The notes under the pieces: model-generated
Told to the model about the DNA's origin: nothing
Database searches by the model: none
Seen by the model: only the letters and a program-made list of their open reading frames with translations
In this document: piece by piece, positions 1 to 6,487 of the stretch
Numbering within the stretch: the first letter of the stretch is position 1
How the letters are laid out: every line of letters begins with the position of its first letter
Made by a program: the position numbers and the translations under genes
Assembly: GCA_017880985.1 (NCBI GenBank)
Contig: JADGRK010000029.1
Coordinates: 1 to 13,246 of the forward strand
Source of the DNA: Rhodoferax sp.
GTDB taxonomy: Bacteria; Pseudomonadota; Gammaproteobacteria; Burkholderiales; Burkholderiaceae_C
Direction: 5' to 3'
Length of the DNA stretch: 13,246 nucleotides

Positions 1-428
1 CTGTGATCGAAGCGGCGGTCGAAATTCCGCTGCTTCACATCGCCGATCCAACTGCCGATGAAATCAAGCGCTGCGGGTTCACAAGGGTTGGTCTGCTGGG
101 CACGCGTTTCACCATGGAAGACGCTTTTTACTGTGATCGACTGCGTGACCGGCACGGGCTACAGGTGCTGATACCCGGGCCGCAAGATCGGGAAATCATC
201 CATCGCGTGATTTACGAAGAGCTGTGCCTGGGCCAAGTGGTGCCGGCATCGCGTGCCGAGTACCAAAGAATCATGTCTGAACTCACATTGCAAGGCGCGC
301 AGGCAATCATTCTGGGCTGCACCGAAATCGCTCTGCTGGTCAACCCACAAGACGCAGCGGTTCCCCTGTTTGATACGACCCGCATTCACGCGCGCACGGC
401 GGCGCAATGGGCGTTATCAACACGCTAA
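1..428 (+). CDS. Aspartate/glutamate racemase family protein, 3' part
   Basis: This is the C-terminal 140 or so residues of an Asp/Glu racemase-superfamily enzyme, a cofactor-independent two-cysteine racemase that interconverts L- and D-aspartate or glutamate in the cytoplasm. The reading frame is open to the window edge, so the start and the first catalytic cysteine lie upstream. Visible family features are the stretch IPLLHIADPT, the glycine-rich VGLLGTRFTM loop, YEELCLG, and the second catalytic cysteine in LGCTEI (residue 106 counted from the GTG at position 3). The C-terminus looks natural and the gene stops with TAA at 426-428. It lies 22 bp upstream of oxyR on the same strand, so read-through into oxyR is possible, but no functional link is evident. 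RacD/YgeA-type aspartate racemase is the best guess; the exact substrate cannot be told. Confidence 0.85.
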   Translation, partial: VIEAAVEIPLLHIADPTADEIKRCGFTRVGLLGTRFTMEDAFYCDRLRDRHGLQVLIPGPQDREIIHRVIYEELCLGQVVPASRAEYQRIMSELTLQGAQAIILGCTEIALLVNPQDAAVPLFDTTRIHARTAAQWALSTR

Positions 429-450
429 CCCCGGGTGGGACAATAGCACC

Positions 451-1404
451 ATGACCCTGACCGAACTCAAATACATCGTGGCGGTGGCGCGCGAGCGGCA
501 TTTTGGCAAGGCGGCCGAGGCCTGCTATGTGTCGCAACCGACGCTCTCGGTGGCGGTTAAAAAACTTGAAGAAGAGCTCGACGTCAAGCTGTTTGAGCGC
601 AGTGCCAATGAGGTCACGGTGACGCACCTGGGCGAAGAAATTGTGCGCCAGGCGCAAAGCGTGCTGGAGCAGGCCGCTGCCATCAAGGAGATTGCCAAGC
701 GTGGCAAAGACCCGCTAGCCGGGCCGCTGGCGCTGGGCATCATCTACACCATTGGCCCGTATCTGTTGCCTGATCTGGTGCGCCAGATGATTGCCCGCAC
801 ACCGCAAATGCCCTTGATCCTGCAGGAAAACTTCACTGTCAAGCTACTCGAGTTGCTGCGCACCGGCGAGATTGATTGCGTCATTCTGGCGGAACCTTTC
901 CCGGATGCTGGTCTGGCGATTGCGCCTCTGTATGACGAGCCATTTTTGGCGGTAGTACCGACTCATCACCGTCTGGCCAGCCGCGACAGCGTCACCAGTG
1001 AGGAGCTCAAGCAGGAAACCATGCTGCTGCTGGGCAGCGGCCACTGTTTCCGTGACCATGTGCTTCAAGTTTGCCCCGAGTTTGCGCGCTTCTCCAGCAA
1101 CGCCGAGGGCATTCGCAAAAGTTTCGAGGGCTCGTCGCTGGAGACGATCAAGCACATGGTAGCGGCCGGTATGGGCGTCACGCTGGTGCCACGCTTGAGC
1201 GTACCCAAAGAGGCGTTGGCCCCCAAACCGAAGCGCAGACGCGATGAAGACCCGTATCTGAAGTATTTGCCGTTTGAAGGCGACCCCCCGACGCGTCGCG
1301 TGGTGCTGGCATGGCGGCGCAGCTTTACGCGCTATGAGGCGATTGCCGCCCTGCGCAACGCCATCTACGCTTGTGAGTTGCCGGGCGTGATCCGTTTGTC
1401 CTGA
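451..1404 (+). CDS. oxyR: Hydrogen peroxide-inducible transcriptional activator OxyR (LysR family)
   Basis: A 317-residue LysR-type regulator. The N-terminal winged helix-turn-helix (about residues 1-60, with the motif FGKAAEACYVSQPTLSVAVK) is followed by the effector-binding domain. The redox switch is plain: Cys199 in LGSGHCFRDH and Cys208 in VLQVCPEF have the same numbering and context as the E. coli OxyR disulfide pair, so this is OxyR and not just any LysR protein. In the known family, peroxide oxidises the pair and the tetramer activates catalase, peroxidase and thiol-repair genes. The ATG at 451 is chosen because it begins the canonical MTLTELKYIVAVA; the frame stays open upstream to 253, but that extension overlaps the racemase gene. 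A GTGGGA stretch upstream is a weak ribosome site. The genes downstream (wrbA, a flavin reductase) are redox-related, but no clear OxyR operator was found. Confidence 0.95.
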   Translation: MTLTELKYIVAVARERHFGKAAEACYVSQPTLSVAVKKLEEELDVKLFERSANEVTVTHLGEEIVRQAQSVLEQAAAIKEIAKRGKDPLAGPLALGIIYTIGPYLLPDLVRQMIARTPQMPLILQENFTVKLLELLRTGEIDCVILAEPFPDAGLAIAPLYDEPFLAVVPTHHRLASRDSVTSEELKQETMLLLGSGHCFRDHVLQVCPEFARFSSNAEGIRKSFEGSSLETIKHMVAAGMGVTLVPRLSVPKEALAPKPKRRRDEDPYLKYLPFEGDPPTRRVVLAWRRSFTRYEAIAALRNAIYACELPGVIRLS

Positions 1405-1889
1405 TTATTTTTTATGCCAGATAGTCGTGTAGCGGCCGTATTAATTGCGTAAGTCATGTTGTAGTGTGGGAAAGGCACTTGCGGAGCCACCTCCAATCCC
1501 TGACTTGGTACCAATCGAGCCAATCCTCGACGGTTTGCTGCTTGGCACCCATGGTCAATGGCCGGTTTCGTCAATGTGACGAAGCCGGACGTGGTGAAGC
1601 TGGACGCTCAACGGTTACCCGGCGTGGTTCAAAACAGGTCTGCACGTGAAGTCGATGATGAGTGGGTAAGGATGGATACTTGCGCCCTCCTTATTTGAGT
1701 CGTCGTGTCCACATGAATCCAACCGCTTACCCCGCAGCCAGGCTGCCAATGGGGTGAAAGAAGAGATTTGGGAGCTAAAACTGCCGTGAGCCTCCTGGCG
1801 GGAGAAAAGTGTGCCGACCGCCTCAGCCCCCGGTTTGCACCACGCTCCGAGACAAGTCTGACTAAACGTCAATTGGGAAACGGAAGCGT
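1405..1889. other. Gene-poor spacer between oxyR and wrbA
   Basis: I found no convincing gene here. Short open frames exist on both strands, for example plus 1464-1649 and minus 1615-1872, but their translations match no family I recognise and have no good ribosome site. A T-run lies just after the oxyR stop (about 1408-1413) but no clear stem precedes it. The DNA could be remnant accessory sequence; nothing proves it. Confidence 0.4.
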
Positions 1890-1999
1890 TTGATAAAAAT
1901 CATGCAACCTGAAAATTTGTGAGATAGATTAATAGATGGGAGTTTCTCGGACAAGCTGAAATACTGTTCAACTCCCACACTAACCTCACGGAGATCCTC
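1890..1999 (+). promoter_or_regulatory. Probable wrbA promoter and leader
   Basis: This AT-rich stretch lies directly upstream of wrbA and contrasts with the GC-rich surroundings. A TTGATA at 1890-1895 matches the -35 consensus at five of six positions. Only weak -10 candidates follow, such as GAAAAT at 1911-1916 with a short 15-bp spacer. GGAG at 1990-1993 stands 6 nt before the ATG and is a good ribosome site. ATAG-containing sequence around 1923-1935 faintly resembles half of an OxyR site but does not fit the full spaced motif. Confidence 0.35.
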
Positions 2000-2601
2000 A
2001 TGTCCAAAGTCCTCGTTCTCTATTACTCGTCCTATGGTCACATTGAAACCATGGCCGGAGCCATTGCTGAAGGCGCGCGTTCCACCGGCGCGACGGTGGA
2101 TCTCAAGCGAGTTCCTGAAACCGCGCCATTGGAGGTGGCCAAGGCGGCCCACTTCAAAGTCGATCAGGCTGCACCCATCGCGACCATCGACGAACTTGCC
2201 AGCTACGAAGCCATTATTGTGGGTACGCCGACCCGCTTCGGACGCATGCCAGCGCAAATGGCCAGCTTCCTGGACCAGCCGGCGGTCTGTGGGCTCGCGG
2301 TGCCTTGAACGGCAAAGTAGGTGGCGCCTTCACGTCCACAGCGACGCAGCATGGTGGTCAGGAAGTCACGCTGTTTTCGGTCATTACCAACCTGATGCAC
2401 TTTGGCATGATCATCGTGGGCCTTCCCTATAGCCACCAAGGCCAGATGACCCTGGACGAGATCGTTGGCGGCAGTCCCTACGGCGCCACCACTATCGCGG
2501 GCGGTCAGGGCCAACGCCAACCCAGCGCGATTGAACTCGAAGGCGCGCGCCACCAGGGAAAACTTATTGCCGAAACTGCGAATAAATTGTTCGGCAAGTA
2601 G
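2000..2601 (+). pseudogene. wrbA: NAD(P)H:quinone oxidoreductase WrbA, frameshifted
   Basis: WrbA is an FMN-binding flavodoxin-like enzyme that reduces quinones by two electrons, limiting oxidative stress. The first frame gives residues 1-93 with the FMN phosphate loop YYSSYGHIETMA and GTPTRFGRMPAQMASFLDQ. It then runs out of frame and stops at 2308. The rest of the protein continues in another frame: NGKVGGAFTSTATQHGGQE, then GGSPYGATTIAGG, ending in LFGK with TAG at 2599-2601. Restoring one G beside position 2278 (CAGCCGGCGG for the expected CAGGCCGGCGG) gives a continuous protein of about 200 residues, the normal family length. All other motifs are intact, so the lesion is recent or a sequencing/assembly error. 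The start is supported by GGAG 6 nt upstream. As read, the protein would lack the C-terminal half of its flavodoxin fold. Confidence 0.9.
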
Positions 2602-2685
2602 CTCGTTCGCCAGAAGCATTCGCGCCTGACATCCGATCTTCGGCTGACGCTGCGCAGCCGCCCGCTACCAAGGAAAATTGCCCCC

Positions 2686-2701
2686 GCCGTCGAACGACGG
2701 C
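2686..2701. terminator. Hairpin between convergent wrbA and flavin reductase genes
   Basis: GCCGTC and GACGGC form a 6-bp GC stem around a GAAC loop, midway between two converging genes. No strong T-run follows on either strand, so it is only a candidate bidirectional terminator. Confidence 0.3.
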
Positions 2702-2726
2702 TTCGGCCAGTTTCGGGCATCGCCGT

Positions 2727-3263
2727 CTATCTCATCTTCGATGGCAGCTTGATCGTCTCACCGGCCATCATGAAAATGCCTCGCCCCCGGTGGTGAAGTG
2801 TGCGCGGGTCCTTGCAGGCCGGGTCGATCCAGGCTTTGAGCACCTCCAGCACAAAGAAGTCATAGCGGTTTACCAGACGCGTATCGATCACTCTGCATTC
2901 CAGGTTGGCGTAGCATTCGTCGATCAGCGGCGCATCAACCAACGCAGCCGGCGCTGGCGTCAGGCCGAAAGCGTTGAATTTGTCCACGCGCCGACCGGAT
3001 GTATTACCGCATCCCACCACCTGCGCCTCCAATTCCACCGTCGGAATGTTGATAACGCATTGTCGTGTCGCCCTTAAAGCATGAAAGCTGAAGTCGTGGC
3101 CGCTGACGACGCAACCCACAAGCGGCGGCTCAAACTCCATCATGGTGTGCCACGACATCGTCATCACGTTGGCCCGGCTTTTGTGCGCCGTGGTGAGCAG
3201 TACAACCGGTCCCGGTTCGAGAAGACCGTAGACCTTGGACAGTGGGTAAGAGCGTTTGGCCAT
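2727..3263 (-). CDS. Flavin reductase-like, FMN-binding split-barrel family protein
   Basis: A 178-residue cytoplasmic protein resembling the flavin reductase-like domain family (FMN-binding split barrel). Members either supply reduced FMN to oxygenases or act as FMN-dependent oxidoreductases. Supporting segments are the N-terminal GPVVLLTTAHKSRANVMTMSWHTMMEFEPPLVGCVVSG, which covers the FMN-binding strands, then FSFHALRATRQCVINIP and, later, LIDECYANLECRV. The ATG at 3263 is chosen over an upstream in-frame ATG at 3296 because GGAGG lies 7 nt before it and the protein then begins MAKRSYPLSKVY, typical of the family. The gene converges on wrbA and lies downstream of the unrecognised gene at 3575-4147 on the same strand, with a spacer of about 310 bp, so it probably has its own promoter. 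Its oxygenase partner, if any, is not evident; the nearby P450 is a fragment. Confidence 0.85.
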   Translation of the reverse strand: MAKRSYPLSKVYGLLEPGPVVLLTTAHKSRANVMTMSWHTMMEFEPPLVGCVVSGHDFSFHALRATRQCVINIPTVELEAQVVGCGNTSGRRVDKFNAFGLTPAPAALVDAPLIDECYANLECRVIDTRLVNRYDFFVLEVLKAWIDPACKDPRTLHHRGRGIFMMAGETIKLPSKMR

Positions 3264-3574
3264 TTCGAAACCTCCGTTAACCGCGCCGCAGCGCATTTGA
3301 GTTTGCAGCCTCGAGCAACCGACAGTTTATGTCCCGGACATTGCCGGTTTGCAGAACGTCGCCCTCAGCGCGGTGTCCGCGTTATGTTGCGAAAGCAGAA
3401 GGCGTCAAAACGCTTCCATTCGACACGTCCGGCTGCATCTTCTCGCGTCAATCCGCTGTCCGTCTCAATGCCGATGCAACAACTTCCAAGCACCACTACA
3501 TTCTCTTCAACAGACCCTATTGGAATGACCTTTACGGAGAATCCTCAAACCAAGCTCGATTCGACTGTCTACAG
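3264..3574. other. Non-coding spacer upstream of the flavin reductase gene
   Basis: About 310 bp with no supportable gene. Short frames run across it on the plus strand (for example 3329-3583), but the translations look random. The minus-strand promoter of the flavin reductase gene should lie here; I could not pick out convincing -35 and -10 boxes. Reading the minus strand, GTTAACGGAGG ends this region and supplies the ribosome site. Confidence 0.4.
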
Positions 3575-4147
3575 CTATGCTAACTTGGCAATTGAGCGCA
3601 CTTTAGCAGCGGTCACTTCATCGGACCCGCCCCTAAAGCTGATTGACGTGAATTTCAGGTGGTGCATGAACTCGCGCAGGATCAAGAGCGTTGCGGCAAA
3701 CGCTGGGTCGGTTGGAATCCCTGCGCTTGAAACCGGCTTTCCAAGCGAGAGCGTTGCCAGCAGATCAAACAGGCGCTCCACCGCTTCGAGAGAAAAAATC
3801 AGCTTCGGGTGACCAGGGACTCCTGCCAGCACCGCCATTTCATGAATGGCCGTATCCGCTGTAAAAAGCGTTGAGTCGCCCGCTGTCATTGATCGCGCGC
3901 GGGTCACCTCATCCTCAACCAGCATGATGGCGGTCTCTATCTCACCCGATGTCGGCGGCGTGTGCTTAAAGAAATCAGCCGCCGTCCTTCTTGAGCCCAT
4001 AGAAAGCACCAGCACTGCATCCGGTTTTGCACCGACCCCGGTGGCCACACCAGTTTGATCCTCACCGATATGAAGCACGGTGATTGGCGTGTCTTCAGAT
4101 GAGCCCAGTCGTATGACGCCATAGCGCCGACGGATTTCATTTTCCAT
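3575..4147 (-). CDS. Conserved-looking hypothetical protein, 190 residues
   Basis: I do not recognise this protein. It is 190 residues, soluble-looking, with no signal peptide or membrane segment. The translation has real-gene character. An N-terminal strand-rich part, ITVLHIGEDQTGVATG, is followed by AVLVLSMGSRRTAADFFKHTPPTSGEIE. An acidic helix AIMLVEDEVTRAR comes next, then helical segments including LIFSLEAVERLFDLLATLSLG and AATLLILREFMHHL. The ITVLHIG...TGVATG...VLVLSMGSRRTA pattern is loosely like the phosphate loops of actin-like or Ppx/GppA-type folds, but this is only an impression. The ATG at 4147 has a weak upstream ribosome site. It is divergent from the MarR-type regulator at 4381, so it is a candidate target of that regulator. 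Confidence 0.65.
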   Translation of the reverse strand: MENEIRRRYGVIRLGSSEDTPITVLHIGEDQTGVATGVGAKPDAVLVLSMGSRRTAADFFKHTPPTSGEIETAIMLVEDEVTRARSMTAGDSTLFTADTAIHEMAVLAGVPGHPKLIFSLEAVERLFDLLATLSLGKPVSSAGIPTDPAFAATLLILREFMHHLKFTSISFRGGSDEVTAAKVRSIAKLA

Positions 4148-4335
4148 ATCACTGCACTTTCATAAGACGGTGGAGCCAGTCCAGAAAATCCGCTCGCATC
4201 GCCGCGATGATCCCATGATCGATGAGGTAAAGCCGAGTCAGGTGCGTCAACGTCCAGACCAAAACAAGCACCACGCCTCTGACAGCCAGATAATTAAACA
4301 AACTCATCATCTCTGGGAAGTCCTGCTGTCAGGCA

Positions 4336-4363
4336 TTGATTGGGTGGGGATGAGAGAATAACT
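4336..4363 (+). promoter_or_regulatory. Candidate promoter of the marR-type gene
   Basis: TTGATT at 4336-4341 and ATAACT at 4358-4363 are separated by 16 bp and lie 17 bp before the ATG. The match to the housekeeping consensus is modest, and no clear MarR operator palindrome was seen in the 233-bp divergent region. Confidence 0.3.
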
Positions 4364-4380
4364 GCTCACAACGATTTGGG

Positions 4381-4821
4381 ATGGATGCTGCCGTGCCGAA
4401 GCTAAAAGCGCCGCCCCTCGATAAACACGACTTTGAAGTACTGTCCGATTTTCGTTACCAGATACGGAAGTTCGTGCGCTTTAGCGAGGAAGTGACACAC
4501 CAACACGGTGTGACGCCTCTACAGTATTTGCTGTTACTCCATGTTAAAGGTTACCCCGATCGCGATTGGGCAACCGTTGGGGAACTCGCCGAGCGCTTAC
4601 AGGCGCATCAGCATGGTGTTGTCGCGCTGATTTCGCGCTGCGAGAAGCTGGGTTTTGTCGAACGTCGTCGCTCCTCCGAAGATCGGCGGCGAATTGAAAT
4701 CCATTTGCTGAAGAACGGTGAAAAAGTGCTCAATAAACTCGCGCGTTTGCACCGGGCTGAGTTGCTATCCTTGCGTGGTCGTTTCGTTGTACCCGATGTG
4801 AGGGCTTTTGACCATGGATAG
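4381..4821 (+). CDS. MarR-family winged-helix transcriptional regulator
   Basis: A 146-residue MarR-type regulator. Such proteins are dimeric repressors that usually control neighbouring divergent genes and are released by small aromatic ligands or oxidation. The N-terminal helix FRYQIRKFVRFSEEVTHQHGVTPLQYLLLLHV (about 24-55) is followed by the winged helix-turn-helix (about 63-115). The recognition region is VGELAERLQAHQHGVVALISRCEKLGFVERR, and the wing carries the family's arginine signature SSEDRRRIEIHL. The C-terminal dimerisation helix is present (LARLHRAELLSLRGRF), but the end VPDVRAFDHG is short and the stop at 4819-4821 falls just 20 bp before a P450/decarboxylase pseudogene region, so a few residues may have been lost. 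The ATG at 4381 gives a full-length family protein. By position it could regulate the divergent gene at 3575-4147. Confidence 0.9.
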   Translation: MDAAVPKLKAPPLDKHDFEVLSDFRYQIRKFVRFSEEVTHQHGVTPLQYLLLLHVKGYPDRDWATVGELAERLQAHQHGVVALISRCEKLGFVERRRSSEDRRRIEIHLLKNGEKVLNKLARLHRAELLSLRGRFVVPDVRAFDHG

Positions 4822-4841
4822 AGCATGGTTGATCTGCGGCG

Positions 4842-4853
4842 AATGGCGCCATT
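4842..4853. repeat. 12-bp perfect palindrome AATGGCGCCATT
   Basis: A perfect 12-bp palindrome between the marR-type gene and the P450/decarboxylase remnant. Its half ATGGCGC is also the outer arm sequence of the RIT element's terminal palindrome, so it could be an unused or former target-like site. It is short and may be chance. Confidence 0.3.
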
Positions 4854-4856
4854 GCT

Positions 4857-4997
4857 TCACCCATCAGGGTTGGCTTTCGCCGGATTCATCGCGTCGATGG
4901 CGATCAGCCAATGCGCGTAGGCACCGCCGGCCCGCATCCCGGCGGCAACCCAAATCGCCTCCATGATTTCCTGTTCGGTCACGCCCTTGTCCATGGC
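4857..4997 (-). pseudogene. Carboxymuconolactone decarboxylase/AhpD-like C-terminal fragment
   Basis: On the minus strand, frame ending at 4857, the translation MDKGVTEQEIMEAIWVAAGMRAGGAYAHWLIAIDAM fits the C-terminal helices of the carboxymuconolactone decarboxylase/AhpD-like family, where EAGVTREEIMEAIWVA-type sequence is characteristic. The N-terminal half with the CxxC region is missing. The frame continues upstream without a stop into cytochrome P450-like sequence, so this is a chimeric remnant made by deletion, not a separate gene. The junction lies near 4995-5000. It probably has no function. It ends 35 bp from the marR-type stop on the opposite strand. Confidence 0.6.
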
Positions 4998-5361
4998 GAG
5001 TTCGGTTTGTTCGGCCAGATACTGGGCCACAACGCCGACCGCCGCCGAGATGCGGGCCGATCTCACCCACCGTCCAGTTGCGCAAGGCGCTGATGATCTC
5101 TTCGTCGTTTAACGGCCGCCCCTTGACCTGCTGGCATGCGAGACTGGCCGTGACATCCTCGCTGCCCGGGACACCGGCGGCGCGGCGCACTTGCAGTAGC
5201 TCCGTGACGTAACCGGCGAACTCATGGGCGATCTCCGCCATGGCTTGCCGATCCTGGGCAAAGGTGGCAGCGTGGTTTTTTTGCGCCCACAAGCGCAGCG
5301 GCTCGTGCATGCTGGCGGGCCAACCGAGAAAAGCGCATTGCACCCGAACCGCAAATGGATG
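4998..5361 (-). pseudogene. Cytochrome P450 internal fragment, frameshifted and truncated
   Basis: Reading the minus strand away from the mobile element, the frame gives HPFAVRVQCAFLGWP, then AEIAHEFAGYVTELLQVRR, DVTASLACQQVKGRPLNDEEIISALRNWTVGEIG. After one surplus base it gives ISAAVGVVAQYLAEQTEL. This is the middle of a bacterial cytochrome P450 up to the I-helix region (ALRNWTVGEIG followed by SAAVG). The surplus G/C is in the GGG at 5054-5056. The N-terminal part is cut off exactly at the inverted repeat of the RIT element, where a TAG precedes the first codons. The ExxR and heme-cysteine regions are gone, replaced by decarboxylase-like sequence. It cannot make a working P450. The family assignment rests on motif recognition only. 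Confidence 0.65.
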
Positions 5362-5427
5362 GCGCTAATTCCGCTCTCGGAATTAGCGCCATAACTCCGG
5401 GGACAGGATTATTCCGAGCGCGGCGTC
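5351..5427 (+). repeat. RIT left terminal inverted repeat (77 bp)
   Basis: This matches the reverse complement of 8779-8855 at 70 of 77 positions with no gap. The mismatches are one in the outer arm, the four bases of the CTCT core, and two at 5386-5387. Within it, 5361-5390 is a perfect palindrome: 13-bp arms around CTCT. Confidence 0.9.
5366..5392 (+). repeat. 27-bp direct repeat, left copy (att-like core)
   Basis: This 27-bp sequence, centred near CCGCTCTCGG, is identical and in the same orientation at 8821-8847. A direct repeat bracketing a tyrosine-recombinase element is what attL/attR sites look like. It arises here because CTCT is not inverted although the arms around it are. Confidence 0.7.
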
Positions 5428-5488
5428 AAACGACGTCGCACTGTCGGACGTGACTGGCTTGGCAGGTAGCAACCGATGCTCGGAATTA

Positions 5489-6487
5489 TCAGAGGCCCTT
5501 CAGGAAATCCATAACGCGGTCGCTGGGTCGGTAGCGAGGTATCGAGACGTTCTTGGCAGTCGTAGTGGCGAGCGCACGCTCCTTGAGTTGCATGTCTGCG
5601 TGTAGATAGATGGATGTGGTCTGCGGTGATTCGTGCCCGAGCCAAAGTGCGATCACAGTTTGGTCGGCACCGTGGTGAAGCAGGTCCATTGCCAGGGTGT
5701 GGCGAAGTACGTGTGGGGTCACGCGCTTGCGTGTCAGTGATGGACATTGCCGACGTGCGGCGGGGAGATGCTTGTCCAGCATGTATTGCAGAGCATCGTG
5801 ACTCAACGCAGTTCCGCGCGTGGTTGGAAAGACCGGCTCGTCAGGCTGGCCATGACGTTCACGCAACCAACTGCGCAGCACGAGAACAGTGTCTTTGCGC
5901 AGCGGCGTGCAACGACTCTTTCGGCCTTTGCCCTGGCATCGTACGTGGGCACCGGAGCCGAGCACGATGTCCTCACAGCGAAGGCTGGTGAGCTCCGCGG
6001 CGCGCAGCCCGGTCTGGACAGCCAGCATCAGAAGAGCCCGATCACGGCGCCCTGACCAAGTCGTGAGGTCGGGCGCGGCGAGCAAAGCATCGACTTCGAC
6101 GGACGTTAGAAATGCGATTGGACAGCGTATATATCGTTTGCTTGGCATGGCCAACACGCGCTGCGCAACGGCGCTGTGCTCGGGTGCGTGCAGTGCAACA
6201 TAGCGGAAGAAGGAGTGGATAGCGGCGAGGCGCACGTTACGACTGCGGGCGCTGTTCTTTCGTTCGCGCTCGAGATGTTCGAGGAACGCCCCCAGCAGCG
6301 GTGTGTCGAGTTCCGGCACCGTCAGATTCGATGGTGCCTTGCCCAAGCGCTTCTGCGCATACTGAAGGAGCAAGCGAAACGTGTCACGGTAGCTAGAGAC
6401 GGTATGGGGACTCGCCTGGCGTTGCTGCATGAGCCGATCCATGAAGAACGCTTGTAACAGCGCGGGAAGCGTACTGATGGTGTTCAT
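5489..6487 (-). CDS. ritC: Tyrosine recombinase, third gene of RIT element
   Basis: A 332-residue tyrosine recombinase. The N-terminal SAM-like, core-binding domain (about 8-105) includes SPHTVSSYRDTFRLLLQYAQ. The catalytic domain (about 125-305) has the full residue set: Arg162 in QTGLRAAEL, Lys187 in CQGKGRKSR, His259 and Arg262 in HVLRHTLAMDLL, His285 in WLGHESPQTT, and the nucleophile Tyr294 in SIYLHADM. It should therefore cut and rejoin DNA through a 3'-phosphotyrosine. The ATG at 6487 overlaps the TGA of the preceding gene in an ATGA, which decides the start; the frame is open further upstream to 6649 but only inside the neighbour. AAGGAC lies about 8 nt before the ATG. Translation is probably coupled to the upstream gene. 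The stop is 61 bp from the left inverted repeat. Confidence 0.9.
   Translation of the reverse strand: MNTISTLPALLQAFFMDRLMQQRQASPHTVSSYRDTFRLLLQYAQKRLGKAPSNLTVPELDTPLLGAFLEHLERERKNSARSRNVRLAAIHSFFRYVALHAPEHSAVAQRVLAMPSKRYIRCPIAFLTSVEVDALLAAPDLTTWSGRRDRALLMLAVQTGLRAAELTSLRCEDIVLGSGAHVRCQGKGRKSRCTPLRKDTVLVLRSWLRERHGQPDEPVFPTTRGTALSHDALQYMLDKHLPAARRQCPSLTRKRVTPHVLRHTLAMDLLHHGADQTVIALWLGHESPQTTSIYLHADMQLKERALATTTAKNVSIPRYRPSDRVMDFLKGL

Noticed and set aside
253..450. N-terminal extension of OxyR (open frame upstream to 253)
   Set aside because: It overlaps the racemase coding region, and the family N-terminus begins exactly at 451.
1464..1872. Possible transposase remnant in the oxyR-wrbA spacer
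   Set aside because: No DDE or other transposase motif, and no terminal repeats, could be recognised in any frame.
3329..3583. Possible small gene on the plus strand
   Set aside because: The translation looks random, there is no ribosome site, and it overlaps the 3' end of the minus-strand gene at 3575.
4170..4361. Small open frame before the MarR-type gene
   Set aside because: It lacks a ribosome site, and the sequence fits a regulatory spacer between divergent genes better.
5361..5390. Rho-independent terminator at the left end of the element
   Set aside because: The palindrome is strong but has no T-run, and its copy at the other end shows it is part of the recombination site.
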